Source: Pseudomonas sp. WN033
Lineage (GTDB): Bacteria > Pseudomonadota > Gammaproteobacteria > Pseudomonadales > Pseudomonadaceae
DNA: 64,000 nucleotides
Assembly: GCA_002287035.1 (NCBI GenBank)
Contig: NSKG01000009.1
Coordinates: 1-64,000 of the forward strand
Reading direction: 5' to 3'
Positions 19,386 through 27,485 of the stretch are shown here, in pieces. The first letter of the stretch is position 1. The number at the start of each line of letters is the position of its first letter. The notes below the pieces were generated by a model that saw nothing but the letters and a program-made list of their open reading frames with translations, did not search any database and was not told where the DNA came from. The translations under genes were made by a program, and so were the position numbers.

Positions 19386-21179
19386 ATGCGCTGGCTGAAA
19401 CCGGACTCACCGCGCCACCCGCCACTGCACGACTGGCAACAGTCCCTGCTCGCGGGCGACTGGGAGCGAGCCTTGGCGCTTGAGTCCGGGCGCATGCCGG
19501 CCGCGCTGCGCGAACAACTGCAGCCGCTGCCGGCAGTCGACAACCGGCCTGGCATGCACGCCCTGCTTGAACGTCTTGAGGCGCTCAACCGGCATACCCT
19601 GCAGGCGATCGATCAGGTCGAGGGCAGCCTGGCCGAGATTTCCGCACGCAGTGGCGAGCAGCTGACATTCCTGAATCAGACCCGTGGCTTTCTTGGTGAC
19701 AGCAGTCACAGCGCCGAGCAGCTGCGTACCGAAATGGATCTGGAACTGCAGGCTACCCAAGGCTTTTTCAGCCAGCAGTTCGCCGAACTGGTCGAGACCA
19801 TTGAGGCGCGCAGCCAGGGTTCACGCGGAGTCATCGACGCCATCGACAATATTGGTCGCACGGTACAGTTGCTATCGATCAATGCCGCCATTGAAGCCGC
19901 TCACGCCGGTGAGTCCGGTCGGGGCTTCGCCGTGGTCGCCCAGGAAATCCGTGAACTGGCACTGCGCACCCAGGACAATGTCCAGAAAGCCTATGAACAG
20001 ATCGACCTCAGCCCGCTGGCCGGACAACTGGAAGAGATGCTTAAAACGGCCGAAACCCAACTGGCCATGCTCGGTCAGCGCGTCAGCGAATCGCTGCAGA
20101 CCTTGCACGGCCTGCTCGACCGCATGGCCGAACATCTGGGCCAGATCGAAACCAACAACCGGGTAATCGCCGCAGGCGTCGCCATTGGCGAGGCCGGCGA
20201 TCAGCATCTGCGCAGCCGGACCAACTGGAGCCTGGACCTGCTGCACGATCTGCAGGATATCCAGCGCAGCGATGGCGCGCAGAACATGCAGCGCCTGCTC
20301 AACGAGGAAAAGCTGCAACTGCAGCACGACTACGACCGTCTGGCCGACATCCGCCAGCGCGGCGAAGTACGTATCGCCATCGAGCCACATTTCAAAGGGC
20401 TGTCGTTTCGCACCGCCCCCGGTGCCGCTCTGGTCGGTCTGGACGCCGACCTGGCCCGCGCCTTCGCTAACTGGCTGGGCGTCAAGTGCCAGTTCGTCGA
20501 ATACCCCTGGGACCGCTGCCTGCAGTTGCTTGAGGCCGGACCCCAGCGCCGCGAGCGCGAGGTCGACCTGGTCTGGAGCGCTTTGCCACCAATGCCCGAA
20601 TACCAGCAGGTAGCCTTTTCCAATCCCTATGTGTTCCTGCCCTATATCCTCGCCAAGCGGGCCGGTGACACACGGATACGCGGGATTGATGACCTGCAGG
20701 ACAAGGTACTGGGGTGTATCAACGACCCAGCCGCGCTCGAAACCCTGGCCGCGCGCGGATTACGCTGGCAAGCCAACCGGCAACAGGCCGGTGGCCGCAT
20801 TGTGCTGGCCAATCTGCTGGCCTACAACGACCAGAGCCAGATTCATGACTGCCTGGCCGATGGCGTGGTCGATGCCTTTGCCGTCGACCTGCCGATCTAT
20901 CACTGGGCCTGTCACGGCCCGGACAGTCCCTGGCGCGGCAAGCTGGAAATCCTGCCGGGCAATCTCAGCCCCCAATTGTGGTTCTACAGCGCGGCTGTGA
21001 CCAACCAGCCTGGCAGTACCAGCCTGCTCAAAGCCATCAACCAGTTCATTGACGAGTTCCGACCCAGCGCCAGCTACCGTGAATTGATCACTCGCTGGCT
21101 GGGTCATGGGTACGACGACCCCAACTGGCACTTCAGCCCCGGCGTTCAGAGCCTGAGCACCCTGGAAGACAGCCTGTAG
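19386..21179 (+). CDS. Cytoplasmic chemoreceptor signalling domain fused to a family 3 solute-binding domain
   Basis: A 597-residue protein with an unusual order of parts. Residues about 60-310 are helical and contain the conserved chemoreceptor tip (INAAIEAAHAGESGRG near 165-180, then FAVVAQEIRELALRT). Residues about 325-585 form a family 3 solute-binding domain (RGEVRIAIEP, GLDADLARAFANWLGV, VAFSNPYVFLPYILAKR). There is no signal peptide and no membrane segment, so the binding domain should sit in the cytoplasm and sense an internal ligand. The AAGGAG ribosome-binding site is 5 nt from the ATG, so the N-terminus is secure. It probably shares the sigma54 unit with the B3/4 gene. A ligand such as a pathway intermediate is only a guess. 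Confidence 0.82.
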   Translation: MRWLKPDSPRHPPLHDWQQSLLAGDWERALALESGRMPAALREQLQPLPAVDNRPGMHALLERLEALNRHTLQAIDQVEGSLAEISARSGEQLTFLNQTRGFLGDSSHSAEQLRTEMDLELQATQGFFSQQFAELVETIEARSQGSRGVIDAIDNIGRTVQLLSINAAIEAAHAGESGRGFAVVAQEIRELALRTQDNVQKAYEQIDLSPLAGQLEEMLKTAETQLAMLGQRVSESLQTLHGLLDRMAEHLGQIETNNRVIAAGVAIGEAGDQHLRSRTNWSLDLLHDLQDIQRSDGAQNMQRLLNEEKLQLQHDYDRLADIRQRGEVRIAIEPHFKGLSFRTAPGAALVGLDADLARAFANWLGVKCQFVEYPWDRCLQLLEAGPQRREREVDLVWSALPPMPEYQQVAFSNPYVFLPYILAKRAGDTRIRGIDDLQDKVLGCINDPAALETLAARGLRWQANRQQAGGRIVLANLLAYNDQSQIHDCLADGVVDAFAVDLPIYHWACHGPDSPWRGKLEILPGNLSPQLWFYSAAVTNQPGSTSLLKAINQFIDEFRPSASYRELITRWLGHGYDDPNWHFSPGVQSLSTLEDSL

Positions 21180-21204
21180 GCTGGCCAATACCTCACCACA
21201 AAAA

Positions 21205-21234
21205 TTCCTCTCAGGATTTTTATTTTCCTCTCAG
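21205..21234 (+). repeat. Direct repeats TTCCTCTCAG, candidate operator
   Basis: Two 10-bp copies (21205-21214 and 21225-21234) exactly 20 bp apart, i.e. two helical turns, ending 3 bp before a -35 box. A 12-bp inverted match of CCTCTCAGTATT (21227-21238) occurs at 21355-21366, over the purU ribosome-binding site. Candidate binding sites for the IclR or XRE regulator. Confidence 0.55.
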
Positions 21235-21236
21235 TA

Positions 21237-21266
21237 TTGACTGCAAAACCGCGCTTCGCTTATAAA
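21237..21266 (+). promoter_or_regulatory. Candidate sigma70 promoter of purU-mgd operon
   Basis: -35 TTGACT (21237-21242), 18-bp spacer, -10 TATAAA (21261-21266), about 100 nt upstream of the purU ATG. It is immediately downstream of the paired TTCCTCTCAG repeats. Confidence 0.6.
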
Positions 21267-21375
21267 AAACACATAGTGAATATTTTATTCCTGGCAGTTA
21301 ATTTTCTTCACAAGTGAATTGAATGTTTACCCATGAAGACGCCAGGCAAATTCAAATACTGAGAGGGGACTTGCC

Positions 21376-22242
21376 ATGCCCAGCGCGTCACAGCACTACA
21401 CCATCAAGATCAGTTGCCCGGCCACCTCCGGCATCGTCGCCGCGGTTACCAGCTACCTGGCCGGCCAGGGTTGCTACATCAGTGAAATGTCGCAGTTCGA
21501 CGACGAGTTTCAGGACATGTTTTTCATGCGCGCGGTGTTTCGCTTCAACACCGGAGTGAATGCCGATCTCGCCAACCTGCGAGCAGGCTTCGATGATGTC
21601 GCCCAGCGTTTCGACATGCGCTGGGAGCTGTTCGACAACAGCCGGCCGATGCCGGTCCTGCTGATGGTCAGCAAGTACGACCACTGCCTGACCGACCTGT
21701 TGTACCGCCACCACAAGGGCGAGCTGGACATGCGGATCACCGCGATCGTCTCCAACCACCTTGATCTGCGGCCAATGGCCGAGCGCGAAGGTATCCGCTT
21801 CATCTATTTGCCGGTGAACAAGGACAACAAGGCCCAGCAGGAAGCCGAGTTGCTGAAGATCGTCGAGGAAACCGGCACCGAACTGGTAGTGCTGGCCCGC
21901 TACATGCAGATTCTCTCCGATGAGTTGTGCGACAAGCTGGCCGGCCGGGCGATCAACATCCATCACTCGTTCCTGCCCGGTTTCAAGGGTGCCAAACCCT
22001 ATCACCAGGCCTGGGAGCGCGGCGTCAAGCTGATTGGCGCCACTGCCCACTATGTCACCGCCGACCTCGACGAAGGCCCGATCATCGAGCAGCAGGTCCA
22101 GCGGGTCGATCACACCTATCTGCCCGAAGATCTGGTTGCCATCGGCCGCGATACCGAAACCGTGGCCCTGTCCAAGGCGGTCAAGTACCACCTCGAACAC
22201 CGGGTGTTTCTCAACAATGAGCGCACAGTGATTTTTCGTTAA
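21376..22242 (+). CDS. purU: Formyltetrahydrofolate deformylase
   Basis: Hydrolyses 10-formyl-THF to formate and THF. The 288-residue protein has an N-terminal ACT domain (about 8-85) and a C-terminal formyl-transferase fold. The latter shows the catalytic Asn-His pair in INIHHSFLPGFKGAKPYHQA and the aspartate in ADLDEGPIIEQQ. In this island it drains the one-carbon unit formed by MgdC after FolD, restoring THF. It leads purU-mgdABCD. GAGAGGGG precedes the ATG at 21376. purU also accompanies sarcosine oxidase genes elsewhere, so its presence alone does not define the substrate. Confidence 0.93.
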   Translation: MPSASQHYTIKISCPATSGIVAAVTSYLAGQGCYISEMSQFDDEFQDMFFMRAVFRFNTGVNADLANLRAGFDDVAQRFDMRWELFDNSRPMPVLLMVSKYDHCLTDLLYRHHKGELDMRITAIVSNHLDLRPMAEREGIRFIYLPVNKDNKAQQEAELLKIVEETGTELVVLARYMQILSDELCDKLAGRAINIHHSFLPGFKGAKPYHQAWERGVKLIGATAHYVTADLDEGPIIEQQVQRVDHTYLPEDLVAIGRDTETVALSKAVKYHLEHRVFLNNERTVIFR

Positions 22243-22317
22243 ACACGCACGGACTAAATAGCTCAGCACCAACCGGGCTGACACCTAAATTACCCGGCAG
22301 CATGCCCAGGAGGCCCT

Positions 22318-23559
22318 ATGCCGTTCAGTCTGTTGAAATACGGCCTGTCGTCCGACTACCCGGTCGAGGTCGATTTGCCCGCACCAACCGAGCTCAAGCC
22401 GAGCTATGACGTGGTGATCATCGGCGGCGGAGGCCACGGTCTGGCAATCGCCTACTACCTGGCCAAATACCACGGCATCACCAATGTCGCGGTGCTGGAA
22501 AAATCCTACCTGGGTAGCGGCAACACTGCGCGCAACACAGCGGTGATCCGCTCCAACTACCTGACCAGCGAGGGCGTGCGGTTCTATGCCGAGTCGGTGC
22601 GCCTGTTCAAGGAACTGTCGAACGAATTCGACTTCAACATCATGTACTCAGAGCGCGGCCAATTGACTCTGGCGCACACCGACGCCACGGTGCGCGCCTT
22701 TCGCCAACGCGCCGAAGTCAACAAGCACTTCGGTGGCCGCACCGAGATGATCGACCGCCAGCAGATCCGCGAATTGGTGCCGAGCCTGAACCTGGACCCC
22801 GGGCATCTACCGGTACTGGCCGGACTCTGGCATATCGACGGCGCCACTGCCCGCCACGATGCAGTGGCCTGGGGCTACGCCAAGCAGGCGGCCAAACGCG
22901 GCGTGGAAATTCACCAGTTGACCGAAGCCCAGGACTTTGTGCTCGACGGCGACCGGGTCAGCGCCATCAAGACCAACCGTGGCACCGTGCGCTGTGGCTG
23001 CGTGGTGCAGGCCATTGCCGGGCACAGCTCGCTGCTGCTGAACAAACTGGGCATCCGCGCACCGATTCACAGCTACCCGCTACAAGCCATGGTCACCCAA
23101 CCATTCAAGCCCTTCCTCGACCCCTTGGTCAGCTCTTCGGCCCTGCACTGCTACGTTCAGCAGACCAGCCGCGGCGAGGTGGTGTTTGGCGGTGGCTCGG
23201 ATCCCTACCCGCTGTACAACACCCGCTCGACCCTGGAACTGAAAGAAAGCCTGCTGGCCCATGCCATCGAGATGTTCCCGTTTCTGGCCCAGGCCAAGCT
23301 GATGCGCCAGTGGGCCGGCATCACCGACATGACCCCGGACTACAGCCCGATCATGGGCCTGTCGCCGCTCGACAACTACTACCTGGACGCCGGCTGGGGC
23401 ACCTGGGGCTTCAAGGCCACCCCGATCTGCGGCAAGACCATGGCCGAACTGGTAGCCAGCAGCGGGCAAGTACCGGAGCTGATCCAGCCCTTTGCCCTGG
23501 AGCGCTTCTCACGCTTCGAGCAGGTCAACGAAATGGGCGCCACCGCCGCCAGCCATTGA
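22318..23559 (+). CDS. mgdA: N-methylglutamate dehydrogenase subunit A (sarcosine oxidase beta-like)
   Basis: FAD-dependent amine oxidoreductase subunit of the heterotetrameric sarcosine oxidase family. The 413-residue protein has the dinucleotide-binding motif VVIIGGGGHGLAIAYYL near residue 33, the GSGNTARNTAVIRSNYLT segment and a C-terminal WGTWGFKATPICGKTMA. The family can use sarcosine or N-methylglutamate. The gmaS-mgsABC operon in the same island favours N-methylglutamate, oxidised to glutamate plus a methylene group passed to THF in MgdC. An AGGAGG ribosome-binding site precedes the ATG at 22318. First of four tightly packed subunit genes. Confidence 0.88.
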   Translation: MPFSLLKYGLSSDYPVEVDLPAPTELKPSYDVVIIGGGGHGLAIAYYLAKYHGITNVAVLEKSYLGSGNTARNTAVIRSNYLTSEGVRFYAESVRLFKELSNEFDFNIMYSERGQLTLAHTDATVRAFRQRAEVNKHFGGRTEMIDRQQIRELVPSLNLDPGHLPVLAGLWHIDGATARHDAVAWGYAKQAAKRGVEIHQLTEAQDFVLDGDRVSAIKTNRGTVRCGCVVQAIAGHSSLLLNKLGIRAPIHSYPLQAMVTQPFKPFLDPLVSSSALHCYVQQTSRGEVVFGGGSDPYPLYNTRSTLELKESLLAHAIEMFPFLAQAKLMRQWAGITDMTPDYSPIMGLSPLDNYYLDAGWGTWGFKATPICGKTMAELVASSGQVPELIQPFALERFSRFEQVNEMGATAASH

Positions 23560-23569
23560 GGATGCAATC

Positions 23570-23881
23570 ATGAAAATCATGCCCTGCCCGCTCAACGGGC
23601 CGCGCAACATCAGCGAATTCACCTATGGCGGCGAATTCAAGCTCATGCCCAATCCCAACACCTGCTCGGATGCCGAATGGGCCGACTATGTGTTCAACAG
23701 CGACAACCGCGCCGGAGTAGTCATCGAATGGTGGATGCACACGGCCAGCAGCTACTGGTTTCTGGCCGAGCGTCACACCGTTACTGACCAGATCATTCGT
23801 ACCTACGACCCCAGCGAGCGCTTCAGCCAACGGGTCGAATTCAACCTGCCGGCCAGCCGTGAAGAGGAAGTCAGCGCATGA
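23570..23881 (+). CDS. mgdB: N-methylglutamate dehydrogenase subunit B (sarcosine oxidase delta-like)
   Basis: The small 103-residue subunit. It has the delta-family pattern CPLNGPRNISEFTYGGE at the N-terminus and SDAEWADYVFNSDN in the middle. As I remember it, sarcosine oxidase SoxD carries a CPxCG zinc motif; here only the first cysteine is present and the position of the second is Leu-Asn, so the usual N-terminal zinc pair is missing. The start is the ATG at 23570, 10 bp after mgdA. Its end overlaps mgdC by ATGA. Confidence 0.87.
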   Translation: MKIMPCPLNGPRNISEFTYGGEFKLMPNPNTCSDAEWADYVFNSDNRAGVVIEWWMHTASSYWFLAERHTVTDQIIRTYDPSERFSQRVEFNLPASREEEVSA

Positions 23882-26802
23882 ACAGCCCTGAGCGTATAAA
23901 CAGTCCTGAGCGCCTGCCCGCCCCGATGGGCCTGCTGATCGATCGCAGCAAGCCGATGCAGTTTCGTTTTGATGGCCGCGACTACCAGGGTCTGGCCGGT
24001 GACAGCATCGCCAGCGCACTGCTCGCCAACGGCCAGTGGCTGCTGTCTCGCTCGTTCAAGTACCACCGCCCGCGCGGGCCGCTGACCCTGGCCGGCGAAG
24101 ATGCCAATACACTGGTGCAACTGGCCCAGCAACCCAATGCGCTGGCCGACCGCCAGAGTCTGAGCGAAGGCCTGGAGGTCTGGGCCCAGAACGTCAGCGG
24201 CTCACTGACACGTGACCGCGATGCCTATCTGGGCAAATTCTCACGCTTCATGCCGGTCGGTTTCTATTACCGCAGCTTCTACAAGCCCAAGGGCGTGTGG
24301 AAATACTGGGAACCCCTGATCCGCAAAAAAGCCGGGCTTGGCGTGCTTGATCTCGACGCCCGTGGCGGTTATTACGACAAGGCCTTTGTGTTCACCGATG
24401 TCGCAGTGATTGGCGCAGGCCCTGCCGGCCTGCAGGCTGCCCTGAGTGCCGCCGATGCCGGCGCCCAGGTGTTGCTGGTCGAGCAGCAAACCTATCTGGG
24501 CGGGGCGCTGGCCTGGAGCCGCTTCGCCGCCGACGCTGGTGCGGCGGATCGACTACGGCGCAACCTGATCGACAGGGTCGAGCAGCACCCCAATATCCGG
24601 ATCATGACCGACGCGACCTGCAACGCCTGGTTCAGCGACAACTTCCTGCCGGTGATCCAGGGGCAGCGGCTGTACAAGGTCCGGGCCAAACAATGCATTC
24701 TCGCCAGCGGTGCCTTCGATCAGCCGGTGGTGTTTCACAACAACGACCTGCCCGGCATCCTGCTGACCAGCGCCGCCCAGCGGCTGATGAAGCTCTATGC
24801 AGTCAAACCCGGGCAACGGGCCGTGGTCTTGACCGGCAATGATCACGGCTACCTGGCCGCCCTCGACCTGCATCAGCAAGGCGTTGAGGTCGCCGCACTG
24901 GTTGATCTGCGCGCACAGCCGCACGACCCGCTGCTGTTAACCCAGGTGCAAACCTGCGGCATTGCCTGCCACCTGGGCAGTACCGTGTACGCGGCCCGCA
25001 CCGGGCGTAGCGGCCTGCACCTGGGCGGCGTCGAGATCCGCCGGATCAGCGCGCGGGGTGAGGTTCAGAGCAGTGGTACAGAACTGGACTGTGATCTGCT
25101 GTGCATGTCTTCAGGCTACATGCCGGTCTATCAACTAGCCTGTCAGGCCGGCGCCAGGCTCAGCTACGACGACGCCAGTGCCAGCTTCCGTCTCAGCGGG
25201 CTGCCGGACAACCTGCTGCTGGCCGGCTCGGTCAACGGCTGGCAGCAACTCGACAACGTGCTTGCCGACGCCCGCCGCGCCGCGCACCAGGCGCTACATG
25301 GCCTGGCCCTTGAGCCACAGGATCAGGCGGGCATGCTGCAGCCGGAACCCAGCGCCAATGCCGACTGGCCGCTGTTCGCCCACCCCAAGGGCAAGGAGTT
25401 CGTCGACTTCGACGAAGACCTGCAGATCGCCGATATCATCAACGCCACCCGTCACGGCTACCGCGACGTGCAACTGGTAAAACGTTTCTCCACCGTAGGG
25501 ATGGGACCCTCTCAGGGGCGCCACTCGGCCCTGCCGACCGCCCGCCTGGTCGCTGCCGCCACCCAGCGCACAGTCAGCGAAACCGGTGTGACCACCGCCC
25601 GCCCGCCGTTCATCGCGGAAAGCCTGGCGCATATCGCCGGACGCGGCTTCGACCCGTACCGCCAGACGCCGATGCATCAGCGCCACCTGCAGGCCGGAGC
25701 ACAACTGATGCCGGCCGGCAACTGGCAGCGACCGGCCTATTACGGCCCGGCCGATCAACGTGATGCCTGTATCCAGGCCGAAGCCCTGAACGTGCGCAAC
25801 AACGTTGGGCTGATCGATGTGTCGACCCTTGGCGGGCTGGATCTGCGCGGCCCGGATGCGGCCGAATTACTCAACCGGCTGTATACCTTCGCCTTCGTCA
25901 AACAGCCGATAGGTCGCTCGCGCTATGCGCTGATGACCAACGAACAGGGCGTGGTGATCGACGATGGTGTCTGCGCCCGGTTTGCCGAACAGCACTTCTA
26001 CGTCACCGCCACCACCAGCGGTGTCGAGCACATCTATCAACAGATGCTCAAGTGGAACGCCCAGTGGCGGCTGAACGTCGATATCACCAACCTGACTACC
26101 GCACTGGCCGCAGTCAACCTGGCCGGACCACTGTCGCGCCAGGTACTGGCCAAGCTGTGTACTGATGTTGACCTGTCCGCCGAAGGCTTTCCCTATCTGG
26201 GCGTGCGTACCGGTACTGTGGCCGGGGTACCAGCGCGGCTGCTGCGGGTCGGCTTTGTCGGTGAGCTGGGTTATGAAATCCATGTTCCAGCGCGCTATGG
26301 CGAGCACCTGTGGGATGCCTTGATACAGGCCGGGGCCGAGTTCGGCATCCGGGCGTTCGGGGTCGAGGCCCAGCGCCTGCTGCGTCTGGAAAAAGGCCAT
26401 GTGATCATCGGCCAGGACACCGATGGCATGACCCGTATCGACGAGATCGACATGACCTGGGCGATTGCCCGCAAGAAGCCGTTCTTCGTCGGCAAACGCT
26501 CGGTGGAAATTCTCGAAGCCCAGCCACTCAAGCGTAAACTGGTTGGATTCCGCCTGCCGGCAGACTCACCCAGACCGCTGGAAGGTCATCTGGTATTAAA
26601 CGGCACACAGATCAGCGGCAACATCACGTCCTGCGAATACTCGCCCACGCTGAACGCAATCATCGGCATGGCCTATGCCGGTGCCGATCAGGTCAGACCA
26701 GGCCAACACCTGCCGATCCGTGTCGAAGGTGGCCAGATGGTCCATGCCGAGGTAGTCGAGCTGCCGTTCTACGACCCCGAAACCCGTCGCCAGGAGCTGT
26801 GA
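23878..26802 (+). CDS. mgdC: N-methylglutamate dehydrogenase subunit C (sarcosine oxidase alpha-like)
   Basis: The large 974-residue subunit. In order it has a SoxA-type N-terminal domain (about 20-110), a pyridine-nucleotide oxidoreductase part with the dinucleotide motif VIGAGPAGLQAALSAADAG near residue 180, a linker, and a C-terminal aminomethyltransferase (GcvT) folate-binding domain (about 600-960). The last domain captures the released one-carbon unit as 5,10-methylene-THF. I see no cysteines in the first 110 residues, so the N-terminal domain should not hold a 2Fe-2S cluster. It starts in a 4-bp overlap with mgdB. Confidence 0.9.
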   Translation: MNSPERINSPERLPAPMGLLIDRSKPMQFRFDGRDYQGLAGDSIASALLANGQWLLSRSFKYHRPRGPLTLAGEDANTLVQLAQQPNALADRQSLSEGLEVWAQNVSGSLTRDRDAYLGKFSRFMPVGFYYRSFYKPKGVWKYWEPLIRKKAGLGVLDLDARGGYYDKAFVFTDVAVIGAGPAGLQAALSAADAGAQVLLVEQQTYLGGALAWSRFAADAGAADRLRRNLIDRVEQHPNIRIMTDATCNAWFSDNFLPVIQGQRLYKVRAKQCILASGAFDQPVVFHNNDLPGILLTSAAQRLMKLYAVKPGQRAVVLTGNDHGYLAALDLHQQGVEVAALVDLRAQPHDPLLLTQVQTCGIACHLGSTVYAARTGRSGLHLGGVEIRRISARGEVQSSGTELDCDLLCMSSGYMPVYQLACQAGARLSYDDASASFRLSGLPDNLLLAGSVNGWQQLDNVLADARRAAHQALHGLALEPQDQAGMLQPEPSANADWPLFAHPKGKEFVDFDEDLQIADIINATRHGYRDVQLVKRFSTVGMGPSQGRHSALPTARLVAAATQRTVSETGVTTARPPFIAESLAHIAGRGFDPYRQTPMHQRHLQAGAQLMPAGNWQRPAYYGPADQRDACIQAEALNVRNNVGLIDVSTLGGLDLRGPDAAELLNRLYTFAFVKQPIGRSRYALMTNEQGVVIDDGVCARFAEQHFYVTATTSGVEHIYQQMLKWNAQWRLNVDITNLTTALAAVNLAGPLSRQVLAKLCTDVDLSAEGFPYLGVRTGTVAGVPARLLRVGFVGELGYEIHVPARYGEHLWDALIQAGAEFGIRAFGVEAQRLLRLEKGHVIIGQDTDGMTRIDEIDMTWAIARKKPFFVGKRSVEILEAQPLKRKLVGFRLPADSPRPLEGHLVLNGTQISGNITSCEYSPTLNAIIGMAYAGADQVRPGQHLPIRVEGGQMVHAEVVELPFYDPETRRQEL

Positions 26803-26804
26803 TC

Positions 26805-27476
26805 ATGATCAGTCCCACGCAATACCCCACCCGCAGCCCGCTGTCTCACTTGCAGGCCAATGCCCAACTGAGCAGGCTGGGCGATAGCCTGACGGTCGCC
26901 CGCTACTGCAGCGGCGAAACAGAAACAGCCAGGCGCTGCGCGCTGGTCGACCTGTGCAATCTGGCCCGGGTCGGCTTTCGGGGCGCAGACAGCGCCCACT
27001 ACCTCCAGGCCCAGGGTTTCGAGCTGCCCCCGGCCCCCAATCTGGCCCTGCGCCAGACCGACGGCAGTCTGGTGGCGCGCCTGTCGCGCACCGAGTACTT
27101 GCTGTTGGGCAGTCTGGGCGACCAGGGCCAACGCCTGCAGCGCCTGGAAAATGGCTGGCAACAGGACGCCACGGCCAACTACCTGCTGCCCCGTACCGAC
27201 AGCCATGCCTGGCTGAGGTTGTGCGGGCAGCATTGTGCCGAGGTCATGGCCAAGCTCTGTGCGGTCGACCTTCGCCCTCAGAGCTTCCCGCCACTGGCGG
27301 TGGCACAGACCTCGGCGGCCAGGATCAATGTGATCGTGATCAACGCCGGCACGCCGCTCCAGCCTTGCCTTGAATTGCTATGCGACCGCGCCGCCGCCGA
27401 ATACTTCTGGGGCGCGCTGCTGGATGCCATGGGCGAGTTCGACGGTTACGCCGTGGGGATCGAAGCCCTGATCTAG
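26805..27476 (+). CDS. mgdD: N-methylglutamate dehydrogenase subunit D (sarcosine oxidase gamma-like)
   Basis: The 223-residue subunit of the sarcosine oxidase gamma family, related to the GcvT fold. Recognisable blocks are CALVDLCNLARVGFRG near residue 45, YLLPRTDSHAWLRLCG and a C-terminal EYFWGALLDAMGEFDG. The ATG at 26805 has AGGAG 8 nt upstream and lies 2 nt after the mgdC stop; an upstream GTG at 26799 would overlap mgdC and is less likely. Last structural gene of the operon. Confidence 0.86.
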   Translation: MISPTQYPTRSPLSHLQANAQLSRLGDSLTVARYCSGETETARRCALVDLCNLARVGFRGADSAHYLQAQGFELPPAPNLALRQTDGSLVARLSRTEYLLLGSLGDQGQRLQRLENGWQQDATANYLLPRTDSHAWLRLCGQHCAEVMAKLCAVDLRPQSFPPLAVAQTSAARINVIVINAGTPLQPCLELLCDRAAAEYFWGALLDAMGEFDGYAVGIEALI

Positions 27477-27485
27477 GAGGCGGTG

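Noticed and set aside
21292-21307. TGGCAGTTAATTTTCT upstream of purU as a sigma54 promoter
   Set aside because: The -24 part fits, but the invariant GC at -12 is TC, so it lacks the required element.
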